Assembly: GCA_002167605.1 (NCBI GenBank)
Contig: NHCT01000027.1
Location: 49,027 to 58,024, forward strand
Reading direction: 5' to 3'
DNA: 8,998 nucleotides
Origin: Verrucomicrobia bacterium TMED40
Lineage (GTDB): Bacteria; Verrucomicrobiota; Verrucomicrobiia; Opitutales; Seribacteraceae
The position numbers and the translations under genes are program-made. The first letter of the stretch is position 1; each line of letters begins with the position of its first letter. Shown piece by piece: positions 1 through 6,979 of this stretch. The notes beneath the pieces are model-generated. The model saw only the letters and a program-made list of their open reading frames with translations, did no database searches and was not told where the DNA came from.

Positions 1-3000
1 AAAACAACGGACTTGGCAAGCCCGGGTAATTCCATCCGTATCCTAAAACCGTTTCCTGGCATCAAATCATCTCCCCATTGATTCGAGTCCGAGGTTGAAG
101 CTAATTCTGATAAAGGATTCAAGATGCTCAGATATTGATCTCTGGTGTTCCACATATTGCGACTACCTTGTCTAGTCTCATTCAACCATATGTGACTATC
201 AAATCTTCTGTTTATGCGTTGAATGACCGATGTTTCCTCTGGGGATATAGCATCCACTTCGATAGCGGTGCCTGTGTAAGGTTTTTGCGAGTAGAGTGTT
301 ATGCCACGGAGATAAGGGAGCTTGGATGGATTCTTAGTTTTCGCTCCTGATCCGTCTCTAAAGTGGGTTTCGATTGGCTTGGAACCTCGAATTCTACCAA
401 TCTTATATTTCAAATATAACGGTGAGGAGGAGACCGGATAGTCCGTGACGCAAAGAAAGGGATCTTTATCGAAGCCTTTTGCCAGATCGACCACCAAAAA
501 TTTCTTTCCACTTCCCGGACTGGGGATAGAGGTCCAATTCCAAGACTGCTTACCAGCAACGCAAAAGTGCGACTTCTCTCCGGGACCCAATTGCAGATTG
601 GTGAGTTTGAGCAAAAGGTGTCTCTCCAATCTATGGGAATTGTAATCCCTCAATATAACTTGTTTTTGATTGGAATTATAATTTGTGTAATCACGGCTGC
701 AAAAAATTTTGAACTTATTCGGGTCGGGTCGGGTTTGACCATTCTCCCGTAAGAAAGGCGGCGTTCCACCCCTCATCCATTGATTTGTCTCTGGATTAAT
801 GTTTGTGCTCAATTGTAAAGAGACCAATCTTTCAGGCTGCAGATACCGATCGAAGAATTCGTTCGACCGATAATTTTGAACAAGCCCATAAACTCCAGCA
901 TTTTGAGCAAGCATCAATTTGCCAAATGCACTCACTGGCCCGTAGGGCCCAAGTAAACCCGCAGAACCTCTCAGTCCATAGTTAGGCGGTAGGGTGGGAG
1001 GGGAGGGAGGGGGAGGATTACCGGGACCTCCCGTTCCTATGTCATCTAATTCATGAGAAAAATACATTCTCCATTTTCTCCAACGATCATAATCCTTGGG
1101 ATTCGCAGCCAGTAAGCGATTGTCTCTAAAAGGAATCTCAACATACAATTCTTCCATAGAAATGGATACATTATATGGATTCCAAAGGGCTACCGAGGGA
1201 TACATTGCCAAAGCCAAATTACTCCCTTCGATGGTTGGAGTTTGAGAAAACTTAAATTCGGTTAAAATCGGTTGCAATGGGTGATTCTTGGGCTCCGGTC
1301 GAATATTTAATTCCTTGAAAAAATTCCATCTAGCCCAAATTTCCTCTCTTCCCCCTCTGAAAAAACTTATGATTTGCTTAAATGGCCCAAGTCCACCAGT
1401 TAACCCAAGTAAAAGTGAATTGTCTCCGACTGAACGGGGAAACACGCCGCACATTGTCTTTTCACTATGCCCCGGGATCGAACAATTGGGGTGACAGGGA
1501 AGAACATCCCTGAATTCCGAATCCGAATCCGTATTGTTTGCGTAGAGGTTGTGAAACGCTCCAAGAACACTCCAACGTGGACCCGCTAAGATCGCCCCTT
1601 CCCAGCCAATCCCACCAGAACTGGAATCCTCAGGATCATCCGCCCACTTGTTGGATCTAACTGCATTGTAGGTGAGATTGTTGATCGTTTTCAAATCGTC
1701 GAAAGCAGGAGTGGTTCGTTCAAGCTTAACCTTGTGCCTGTAAAGATAATCTTCGAAATCACGGGACCATGCTTTGCTGTCGTCTATAATGTGATCATCC
1801 CAACGATTATCATTCATCTTTTCGTCCAGGGCAAAAGCAGAACTCAAGTCTCTCCTTAGGCCCCCTGTGCGTACATCCGCAAGCACACCATGAGAAGTAG
1901 TGGTAAGTGAGTGGTAATGAGCGGAAACTAAATCTCCCAATTCTTCGTCGGAGGAATTGTCTCCCACTAAAAGCTTCATGGACTCGACGGACAAGATTTT
2001 TTCTCTGTCTTCATCGTCCATGGAAAAACCAAACCCACCTTTAACTGGGCCTTCGGAGGCGTCATCTGTATCATCGTACAAAGACAGATTGGGAACTGCA
2101 GAAACAGTGATGTTATCCCTAATTTTATCTTCTTCATTCGAATCGGCATTAGGGTTGGAAATATTCACTTTAGACTTAACTCCTTCATCGCCAACCCAGT
2201 AGGCATATGAAGGCTTATTGATAATCCTCCCGCTTCGCTCGATGGGGACTCCATCCACATCCAATCTTGTCTTGGGTGCTAAAACCGGCTCGCTCCTTAA
2301 AAAATCCTGCCATTGCTCCCGATGCAACTCATGATCATAATCAGAGGAAAGCAGAGGTGATTTTAGTAACCATTCATAGTCTTCTTCCGTAGGGATGAGC
2401 GGATGGGCATAAGTACCAAACTCAGGATGTTTATAAAGTTCTGAACGTCCTTGATCAAAGTTTCCATTTTCATCAAGACCCAAAGTCTCCGAATAATCCT
2501 TCCATCCATTACGATGTTTACCATAAACCCCTCCGTTGACCATTCTTCTTCCGTTGTCTAAGGTGGATTCATCCCAAAGGCCGCTTGGGTTTTCCAAGAA
2601 TTCCTGAAAGTTATCCGTATCTTCGCCCACAAAAAGCTTTTTATGATAACCCTCGTTACCACTTACCAGCCAGGCCAATTCGACTGCGGGATGAGGATCA
2701 TATTCCGAGTCATATTGAGCTGAAATTTTTATGCCTTGAGCAGTCTCGTAGTTTTTAGGTAATGGCTTCGCCCCTCTTTTAGCTGAATCCGTGTTTCGAC
2801 TTCTTGCACGGTGTTTCCAGACGCCCGTCCAGTGCCTTTGACCAAAAGGGACTTTGTCTAAATTACCATCTTCATTCAAATCAATGATTTGATTTCTGTC
2901 CTCACCATCATTGAAACCGAATAGATCACTTTCCTCATCGTAATTCTGACTGGAAGCATAGAGTGAACCGGACTCGATTCTCTCGTCAAGAATATCAGCC

Positions 3001-3257
3001 GTTGCAGTAACACGGGTGTCCGGTCCCAAATGTTTCTGGATTTCTCCTATGGCAACCATCATGCCGACGCGTGCATGGGCCTTGGCCAGAATTCTTTCCT
3101 TGCGGACTTCAGACAAACTAAGATCAGTGCCAACCAAATTAATTAGGGAGATCACCAACAGGAAAACCAAGCTCAACAAAGATAACGCCATAACCAAGGC
3201 AAAACCCCTTTTCCGTTGAGTCTTACATTTTGTGGGTATGGGTCGCAAAGGGTTCAT
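1..3257 (-). CDS. Verru_Chthon cassette protein A-like giant pseudopilin (GspK/PilX-like), C-terminus beyond left edge
   Basis: The minus-strand frame from the ATG at 3255-3257 stays open to base 1, giving 1085 codons without a stop, so the C-terminus is missing. A basic N-terminus (residues 1-17) is followed by RGFALVMALSLL and a hydrophobic helix to about residue 43. This resembles a prepilin leader, but position +5 is Met rather than Glu, as in GspK- and PilX-type proteins. Next comes an Ala-rich amphipathic stretch ending EIQKHLGPDTRVTATADI (about 72-89). Further family-like marks are YAYWVGDEGVKSKVNI (351-366), TGGLRRDLSSAF (464-475) and YPSVALWNPYNV (686-697). Two calcium-loop-like sequences (126-134, 262-268) and a Pro/Gly-rich linker (about 741-760) are visible. 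The bulk is probably extracytoplasmic and anchored by the N-terminal helix. It starts 68 bases after the SUMF1-like gene and is probably cotranscribed with it. Family assignment is from recognised sequence style; the function of the cassette is not established. Confidence 0.8.
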   Translation of the reverse strand, partial: MNPLRPIPTKCKTQRKRGFALVMALSLLSLVFLLVISLINLVGTDLSLSEVRKERILAKAHARVGMMVAIGEIQKHLGPDTRVTATADILDERIESGSLYASSQNYDEESDLFGFNDGEDRNQIIDLNEDGNLDKVPFGQRHWTGVWKHRARSRNTDSAKRGAKPLPKNYETAQGIKISAQYDSEYDPHPAVELAWLVSGNEGYHKKLFVGEDTDNFQEFLENPSGLWDESTLDNGRRMVNGGVYGKHRNGWKDYSETLGLDENGNFDQGRSELYKHPEFGTYAHPLIPTEEDYEWLLKSPLLSSDYDHELHREQWQDFLRSEPVLAPKTRLDVDGVPIERSGRIINKPSYAYWVGDEGVKSKVNISNPNADSNEEDKIRDNITVSAVPNLSLYDDTDDASEGPVKGGFGFSMDDEDREKILSVESMKLLVGDNSSDEELGDLVSAHYHSLTTTSHGVLADVRTGGLRRDLSSAFALDEKMNDNRWDDHIIDDSKAWSRDFEDYLYRHKVKLERTTPAFDDLKTINNLTYNAVRSNKWADDPEDSSSGGIGWEGAILAGPRWSVLGAFHNLYANNTDSDSEFRDVLPCHPNCSIPGHSEKTMCGVFPRSVGDNSLLLGLTGGLGPFKQIISFFRGGREEIWARWNFFKELNIRPEPKNHPLQPILTEFKFSQTPTIEGSNLALAMYPSVALWNPYNVSISMEELYVEIPFRDNRLLAANPKDYDRWRKWRMYFSHELDDIGTGGPGNPPPPSPPTLPPNYGLRGSAGLLGPYGPVSAFGKLMLAQNAGVYGLVQNYRSNEFFDRYLQPERLVSLQLSTNINPETNQWMRGGTPPFLRENGQTRPDPNKFKIFCSRDYTNYNSNQKQVILRDYNSHRLERHLLLKLTNLQLGPGEKSHFCVAGKQSWNWTSIPSPGSGKKFLVVDLAKGFDKDPFLCVTDYPVSSSPLYLKYKIGRIRGSKPIETHFRDGSGAKTKNPSKLPYLRGITLYSQKPYTGTAIEVDAISPEETSVIQRINRRFDSHIWLNETRQGSRNMWNTRDQYLSILNPLSELASTSDSNQWGDDLMPGNGFRIRMELPGLAKSVV
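992..1013 (+). other. G-quadruplex-forming motif (five G-runs, single-base loops)
   Basis: The plus strand reads G3-T-G3-A-G4-A-G3-A-G5, five G-runs separated by single bases. Single-base loops are known to favour stable parallel G-quadruplexes. It lies inside the protein A-like gene, on the template strand, and corresponds to a Pro-rich linker (Pro codons CCC/CCT) around residues 745-758. It may simply reflect the proline codons, but other proline choices would have avoided it. Confidence 0.6.
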
Positions 3258-3295
3258 CAGGCTACTTAAAATTGAGCCCAAAGACTGATGATTCG

Positions 3296-3315
3296 CAAGG
3301 AAAAAGTTTTCCTTG
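3296..3315. repeat. Perfect inverted repeat between the SUMF1-like and protein A-like genes
   Basis: The arms CAAGGAAAA (3296-3304) and TTTTCCTTG (3307-3315) are perfectly complementary around a 2-base centre. In RNA the inner A-T pairs would open to give a small loop. The repeat lies in the 68-base gap after the SUMF1-like stop codon. No T-run follows on the minus strand, so it is not a classic terminator. It could be an mRNA processing or stability hairpin that sets relative expression of the two genes. Confidence 0.4.
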
Positions 3316-3325
3316 AGTATGAGTG

Positions 3326-4441
3326 CTATCGGGTTGGAATGGCTTTGATCTCAGCCTCGGATGGCCAAAATTTTTCAATGTCGTCGATGGAGGGGATATC
3401 CCGAGGCCGAACAACCCGAAAACCAACAAACAGAGCATCCGTGTGATACCATACACTTTGTGGCAATTGTGGATCCTGCTCTTTCCACCATCCCTCGGAA
3501 CCCATTCTAGCCGCGCTACGGTGCATGACTTCATCGTCATCCCAAGAGCCTCCCTTGACAATTCTAGGATAAAGGGTGTTGGGCAAAACCAAGGGGTCTA
3601 CCAAAGTCTTGGAAGGAGATTCGTCTCCTGGGGGGACAAACTGATCGAGCACCCACTCCCAAACATTTCCGTGCATGTCAAACAAACCAAGCGGGTTCGG
3701 TTTTTTCTGTCCAACCTTCTGGTATTGAAACTTACTGTTATCCATATGCCAAGAATGATCGGACAGTGCAGAGGAATCATCGCCGAAACTGTAGGCGGTG
3801 CTTGTCCCTGCCTTGCAGGCATATTCCCACTCTGCCTCGGTGGGCAAGCGATAGAATTTTCCGGTTCTGGCACTTAGCCACATGCAATACATCTTTGCGG
3901 AAAGTTGGGTCATGCAGATTGCGGGGTATCCGTCTTTCCCCATGCCAAAGGTCATATCCGTGTAAGGAGCCGTAGGTTTGGTGATAGCATCAGCCAAAAC
4001 ATCAGCCTCGGTTTCCTCCAATTTGTTGTACACCCGGTTGTCTTTGTCCAAATTGATCATCCAAAGCTCATACTCATCCCATGTGACTTCGTGCTTTCCC
4101 ATCCAAAAATCGGAGACTTGGACTTTCCTTTCCAGTAATTCATCATCTCCACGATTATTATCTTCTTTGGAGCTACCCATCTTAAAGGTGCCTCCGGGGA
4201 CAGGCATCATGTCGAAGGAAAGCTCCGATGTTTGCACATCCTGCTTGTACTTTTCGAATTCTTCGTCTGCAGGTCCAGCTTTGAAGCCTAATTTTTTATA
4301 AAGCTCCTTGGGGTACAACCCTGTCTGGTATACACTCCCGTCTACGGAAATGACCTCCGAGCTTTTCTTTGCGGATGTTTGAGTAGCCAACAAAAAGTAA
4401 GTGGTGAGAGCGATGGCGAATGTTGTCGTTTTGTTATTCAT
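3326..4441 (-). CDS. Exported SUMF1/FGE-sulfatase-fold protein lacking the catalytic cysteines
   Basis: This 371-residue protein has a Sec-type signal peptide (residues 1-24, cleavage likely after TSA) and a C-type-lectin-like SUMF1 domain from about residue 77. Family marks in order are MMPVPGGTFKMGSS (78-91), WMGKHEVTWDEY (113-124), YRLPTEAEWEYACKAG (197-212), GLFDMHGNVWEW (252-263), VKGGSWDDD (295-303) and a closing VGFRVVRP (339-346). True formylglycine-generating enzymes carry the active-site cysteine pair shortly after the GGS motif. Here that stretch (GGSWDDDEVMHRSAAR) has none, and the only mature cysteines are 176, 186 and 209. It is therefore unlikely to convert sulfatase cysteine to formylglycine; a structural, binding or other role in the periplasm is more plausible. 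The region 25-76 is a lineage-specific N-terminal extension. It is the first gene of a probable two-gene unit with the protein A-like gene, divergent from apbE. No ribosome binding site is visible before the ATG. Confidence 0.85.
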   Translation of the reverse strand: MNNKTTTFAIALTTYFLLATQTSAKKSSEVISVDGSVYQTGLYPKELYKKLGFKAGPADEEFEKYKQDVQTSELSFDMMPVPGGTFKMGSSKEDNNRGDDELLERKVQVSDFWMGKHEVTWDEYELWMINLDKDNRVYNKLEETEADVLADAITKPTAPYTDMTFGMGKDGYPAICMTQLSAKMYCMWLSARTGKFYRLPTEAEWEYACKAGTSTAYSFGDDSSALSDHSWHMDNSKFQYQKVGQKKPNPLGLFDMHGNVWEWVLDQFVPPGDESPSKTLVDPLVLPNTLYPRIVKGGSWDDDEVMHRSAARMGSEGWWKEQDPQLPQSVWYHTDALFVGFRVVRPRDIPSIDDIEKFWPSEAEIKAIPTR

Positions 4442-4515
4442 TTGTTAAGAAATGTCTAATTAATGCAAAAACAGTATGCGATAATGGATGGGGACGATGT
4501 GAAGACAAACACAAT

Positions 4516-4545
4516 ATATAATTCACTACTATCTCAAATTTACAA
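4516..4545 (-). promoter_or_regulatory. Candidate promoter for the SUMF1-like gene
   Basis: Read on the minus strand, TTGTAA (4540-4545) and TTATAT (4516-4521) are separated by 18 bases, a reasonable sigma70-type match. The start codon lies about 70 bases downstream. On the opposite strand the same AT-rich stretch reads TATAAT (4517-4522), but without a good -35 element for apbE. The assignment is tentative because the whole region is AT-rich. Confidence 0.35.
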
Positions 4546-4554
4546 GGCTTGTAA
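4540..4554. promoter_or_regulatory. 15-base perfect palindrome in the divergent region, possible operator
   Basis: TTACAAGGCTTGTAA consists of 7-base perfectly complementary arms around one central G, typical of a site for a dimeric regulator. It lies between the divergent SUMF1-like and apbE genes and overlaps the candidate -35 element for the minus-strand gene, so binding could control one or both directions. No dedicated regulator gene is adjacent. Alternatively it could form a short hairpin in an untranslated leader. Confidence 0.45.
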
Positions 4555-4647
4555 TGAATATTTACGATTTTTTTCAATGCATGCTTATCTTTCACAAGGT
4601 TTTGGGGTAGGGTACCTGGATGCACTTATTTGCGTTCAAGAACAACG

Positions 4648-5658
4648 ATGACTAATAGTACTTCGAGATTCATAATGAGTCGGGTTGCGTTACTCACACT
4701 TTCGACTTTGGTTTATGCGGGAGTATCTCCCAACACATGCCTCGCCTACCTTAAGTACCAGGATAATTGCATGGGCACACAATTCACCTTGCTCATTGAT
4801 CATGACGATGAAATAAGCGCAGAGACAGGAGCCAATGCAGCATTCGAAGAGGCCAAGAGGCTTGAATTGGTCTTCAGTGACTATCTGGGTGACAGCGAAT
4901 TGAGCATGCTTTCTGACAGTTCCTACACCATGAAAAAGCAAAGGCTTTCCGATGATCTCTTTACGGTGCTTAAACATGGGCAAGGGGTTTCACGAGACAC
5001 CAACGGTTCCTTTGACATGACTATTGGTCAGCTTTCCCGTCTCTGGAGAATCGCACGCTTCAAGAAAACGATGCCTTCGCAAGCAAAGATTTCCAGGGCT
5101 ATGTCCATGACCGGTTACAAACACTTGAAGCTTTTTCCCAAAACAAAGGAAGCAAGACTGACCCTTGAAGGAATCGAATTGGATTTGGGCGGCATAGCTA
5201 AAGGCTACACCGCTGATCGCATGCTAAAAACATTGCGTAGGCATTGCTTGTCTCGTTGCATCATAGACGCGGGAGGCGACTTGGTGATTGGAGATCCGCC
5301 CCGCAAATCAAAAGGGTGGCGAATCAAAGTGGGTGGTCTCGAACACTCCGCTTCACCTTATTTGGAATTGTCGAACTGTGCCGCGGCTACCTCGGGTGAC
5401 ATCGAGCAATTTGTAATACTAAACGGCAAAAGGTTCTCTCACTTAATCAATCCATTCTCAGGGTTGGGTTTGACGACACAGGCACAGGTAACGATCATAG
5501 CACCTACGGGCATTGTAGCAGATTCCTTGGCTTCTGCCTGTATTGTTCTGGGCATAGAAAAATCCCAAAGGTATCTCCGCAATCAAAGGCAAACCGAAGC
5601 GTATTTCATGCTTAGGAATGACGGTCAGGTGGATTTGACCTATATAGGTAGTGATTAG
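4648..5658 (+). CDS. apbE: FAD:protein FMN transferase (ApbE family), exported
   Basis: ApbE enzymes use FAD and Mg2+ to attach FMN covalently to Thr/Ser of extracytoplasmic flavoproteins. From the ATG at 4648 the protein has 336 residues, normal for the family. Residues 1-33 form a signal peptide (cleavage likely after CLA). The cysteine there is not in a lipobox, so it is probably not a lipoprotein, unlike many ApbE proteins. Motifs seen are NCMGTQF (40-46), GSFDMTIGQLSRLW (120-133), DLGGIAKGYTAD (179-190), DAGGD (207-211), FSHLINPFSG (263-272) and ADSLASA (291-297). The last is the metal/FAD site, where many members have Thr in the place of Ser296. An upstream TTG at 4630 and an internal ATG at 4675 are alternative starts; none has a ribosome binding site, and the 4675 start would still keep a signal peptide. 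It is divergent from the SUMF1-like gene, and rpmB follows 67 bases downstream. No clear flavinylation substrate is encoded in the window. Confidence 0.9.
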   Translation: MTNSTSRFIMSRVALLTLSTLVYAGVSPNTCLAYLKYQDNCMGTQFTLLIDHDDEISAETGANAAFEEAKRLELVFSDYLGDSELSMLSDSSYTMKKQRLSDDLFTVLKHGQGVSRDTNGSFDMTIGQLSRLWRIARFKKTMPSQAKISRAMSMTGYKHLKLFPKTKEARLTLEGIELDLGGIAKGYTADRMLKTLRRHCLSRCIIDAGGDLVIGDPPRKSKGWRIKVGGLEHSASPYLELSNCAAATSGDIEQFVILNGKRFSHLINPFSGLGLTTQAQVTIIAPTGIVADSLASACIVLGIEKSQRYLRNQRQTEAYFMLRNDGQVDLTYIGSD

Positions 5659-5668
5659 GTGGAGGCGA

Positions 5669-5697
5669 TTTAATCTTGTCAGCACGCGAACTATAAT
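5669..5697 (+). promoter_or_regulatory. Probable rpmB promoter
   Basis: A perfect TATAAT at 5692-5697 lies 28 bases before the rpmB start codon. With a 17-base spacer the -35 position is a weak TTTAAT (5669-5674). The better-looking TTGTCA (5676-5681) is only 10 bases away and cannot serve as a standard -35. Transcription would start near 5704, giving a leader of about 22 bases. This promoter makes rpmB independent of apbE. Confidence 0.55.
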
Positions 5698-5702
5698 ACA
5701 TT

Positions 5703-5714
5703 GTAAATATTTAC
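5703..5714. promoter_or_regulatory. Palindrome at the predicted rpmB transcription start
   Basis: GTAAATATTTAC is a perfect 12-base palindrome just after the TATAAT box and spanning the predicted transcription start. It could be a repressor site. Because it is AT-rich and short, chance is a real possibility. Confidence 0.3.
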
Positions 5715-5725
5715 TCTAAAAAATC

Positions 5726-5956
5726 ATGGCTAGAATTTGCGCAATCACAGGGAAACGTCCAGTTGTGGGCGGAAGAATTATTCACAAGGGTGTCAGCAAA
5801 AAAGCTGGCGGTATTGGCTTGCAGTTGGTTAAGAACAACAAAAGAAAATTCCGCCCTAATTTGCAACGTGTTCGAGTAAAACTACCTTCAGGTCAGGTTA
5901 AAAGAATGTGGGTAGCTGCGAAGGCCATCAAGGCCGGAAAAGTGAACAAGGCTTAA
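5726..5956 (+). CDS. rpmB: 50S ribosomal protein L28
   Basis: This 76-residue basic protein of the large ribosomal subunit begins MARICAITGKRPVVGG, the family's typical N-terminus, and carries the conserved RKFRPNLQRVRV segment (residues 40-51) and the C-terminal VKRMWVAAKAIKAGK. It has a single cysteine (Cys5), so it is the form without the zinc-binding CxxC pairs. A Lys/Gly-rich insertion (about residues 25-38) between the two conserved blocks lengthens it compared with the compact E. coli arrangement, as in some other bacterial lineages. The partner gene rpmG (L33), often next to rpmB, is absent; psd follows instead after a terminator-like hairpin. The start codon is preceded by an A-rich stretch rather than a Shine-Dalgarno sequence. 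Confidence 0.97.
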   Translation: MARICAITGKRPVVGGRIIHKGVSKKAGGIGLQLVKNNKRKFRPNLQRVRVKLPSGQVKRMWVAAKAIKAGKVNKA

Positions 5957-5961
5957 TTGCC

Positions 5962-6001
5962 TTAAAGATAGGGTTGGCAAATTTGTTTACCCTATTTTTA
6001 A
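5962..6001 (+). terminator. Hairpin terminator after rpmB
   Basis: The arm TTAAAGATAGGGT (5962-5974) pairs with ACCCTATTTTTAA (5989-6001), forming 13 pairs including one G-U around a 14-base loop. The GC core is GGG/CCC and the distal arm includes a run of five T, as expected for intrinsic termination. It begins 6 bases after the rpmB stop codon. Only 16 bases separate it from the psd ATG, so psd needs read-through or its own promoter overlapping the hairpin. TTGGCA (5974-5979) and TTTAAA (5997-6002), 17 bases apart, are candidates. Confidence 0.6.
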
Positions 6002-6017
6002 AAAAAAGTATTTGGTA

Positions 6018-6905
6018 ATGATCCAATTTTTTAACCGTTCTAAAGGAACTGTTGAAACTGAGGATGTGTATGGCGAAGATTGGTTACGACTGATTTACGA
6101 AAAACCTGTGGGGAAGCTTTTGCTTTGGGTTGCAGTAAAAAGAGCTTGGTTTTCTTGTTGGTATGGTTGGCGGATGAGCCGTCCGAGCAGTAAGGAAAGA
6201 ATTGGTCCATTTATCCAGAAATATAAGTTGGATGAAAATGAATTCGCAGCTGACCCGGAAAGCTTTAAGTCCTTCAATGACTTTTTCAGCAGAAAGCTCA
6301 AGCCGAAGGCCCGACCAATCCCAAAAACCAATGAGGTCGTGGTCTTTCCTGCGGATGGCAGGCATTTGGGAATTCAAACTCTTGGCGCAAGCGAGGGCTT
6401 TTATGTTAAAGGGCAGCAATTCGATTTACCCAAACTTTTTCAATCGGAAGAGCTTGCCGAGAGATTCGACAAAGGGAGCTTGATTATAAGCAGGCTTTGC
6501 CCCGTGGACTATCATCGCTTTCATGCTCCGGTCAGTGGAAAAATGAGCGAGGAGCGTTTGATCAACGGTTCGCTTTACTCCGTAAACCCAATTGCTCTTC
6601 GTAAAAACATTTCCATTTTTTGGGAAAACAAAAGGTACCTGTGTATGATTGATAGTGAATCGTACGGCAAAGTGGCTCAATTCATAGTCGGGGCCACATG
6701 TGTCGGATCCGCGACATTTACTTACTCACGAAACCAACTTTTGAAAAAAGGAGAGGAGTTAGGGTATTTTTCTTTCGGAGGGTCATCCGTCGTCACTCTC
6801 TTTGAGCAGGGTAGGCTAAGGATTTCTGATGACCTTAGGCTGCATACGGAAGCCAATATCGAAACTTATGCGAAGATGGGGGATGAATTGGGGCGGTCTG
6901 CGTGA
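6018..6905 (+). CDS. psd: Phosphatidylserine decarboxylase proenzyme
   Basis: This enzyme converts phosphatidylserine to phosphatidylethanolamine at the inner face of the cytoplasmic membrane, using a self-generated pyruvoyl group. The ATG at 6018 gives 295 residues; a TTG two codons upstream is less likely. Visible marks are the N-terminal NRSKGTVETEDVYGEDWLR (6-24), the helix region with SFNDFFSRKLKP (85-96), PADG with Asp112, the CPVDYHRFHAPVSG block (161-174) with His166 and His169, and the self-cleavage motif FGGSS (253-257). Cleavage is expected between Gly255 and Ser256, giving a large beta chain and a 40-residue alpha chain whose N-terminal Ser becomes pyruvoyl. The GGSS form differs from the E. 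coli LGST but belongs to the GS(S/T) type seen in other branches. The Asp-His-Ser triad is intact, so it should be active. No phosphatidylserine synthase gene is nearby. Confidence 0.95.
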   Translation: MIQFFNRSKGTVETEDVYGEDWLRLIYEKPVGKLLLWVAVKRAWFSCWYGWRMSRPSSKERIGPFIQKYKLDENEFAADPESFKSFNDFFSRKLKPKARPIPKTNEVVVFPADGRHLGIQTLGASEGFYVKGQQFDLPKLFQSEELAERFDKGSLIISRLCPVDYHRFHAPVSGKMSEERLINGSLYSVNPIALRKNISIFWENKRYLCMIDSESYGKVAQFIVGATCVGSATFTYSRNQLLKKGEELGYFSFGGSSVVTLFEQGRLRISDDLRLHTEANIETYAKMGDELGRSA

Positions 6906-6979
6906 GTTCTTTTATCTCCTTTTTTAACAATCATCTTGAATTCATTGATCATCGATTGGTAAATTAACTGATAAAAGTG

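Noticed and set aside
336..356. DGSGAKT in the protein A-like protein as a possible ApbE flavinylation site
   Set aside because: The known target motif has two residues between Asp and Ser/Thr and a Thr/Ser after GA; here the spacing is one short and the acceptor position is Lys.
721..734. GGGTCGGGTCGGGT as a second G-quadruplex or repeat
   Set aside because: Only three G3 runs are present, and it is a short coding repeat (Thr-Arg-Pro-Asp-Pro).
1517..1531. Tandem CCGAAT units
   Set aside because: Only two and a half copies, explained by a DSDSE coding stretch.
1..3257. Left third of the window as gene-free or degraded sequence, because only short plus-strand frames appear there
   Set aside because: Reading the minus strand shows a single uninterrupted frame with recognisable family segments, open to the edge.
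3323..3877. Plus-strand open frame of 184 codons
   Set aside because: It lies antisense to the well-supported SUMF1-like gene and has no recognisable protein features.
4720..4746. Lipoprotein lipobox in the ApbE leader
   Set aside because: The residues before the cysteine (SPNT) do not fit the L-(A/S/T)-(G/A)-C pattern.
5676..5681. TTGTCA as the rpmB -35 box
   Set aside because: Only 10 bases separate it from TATAAT, too short for a sigma70 promoter.
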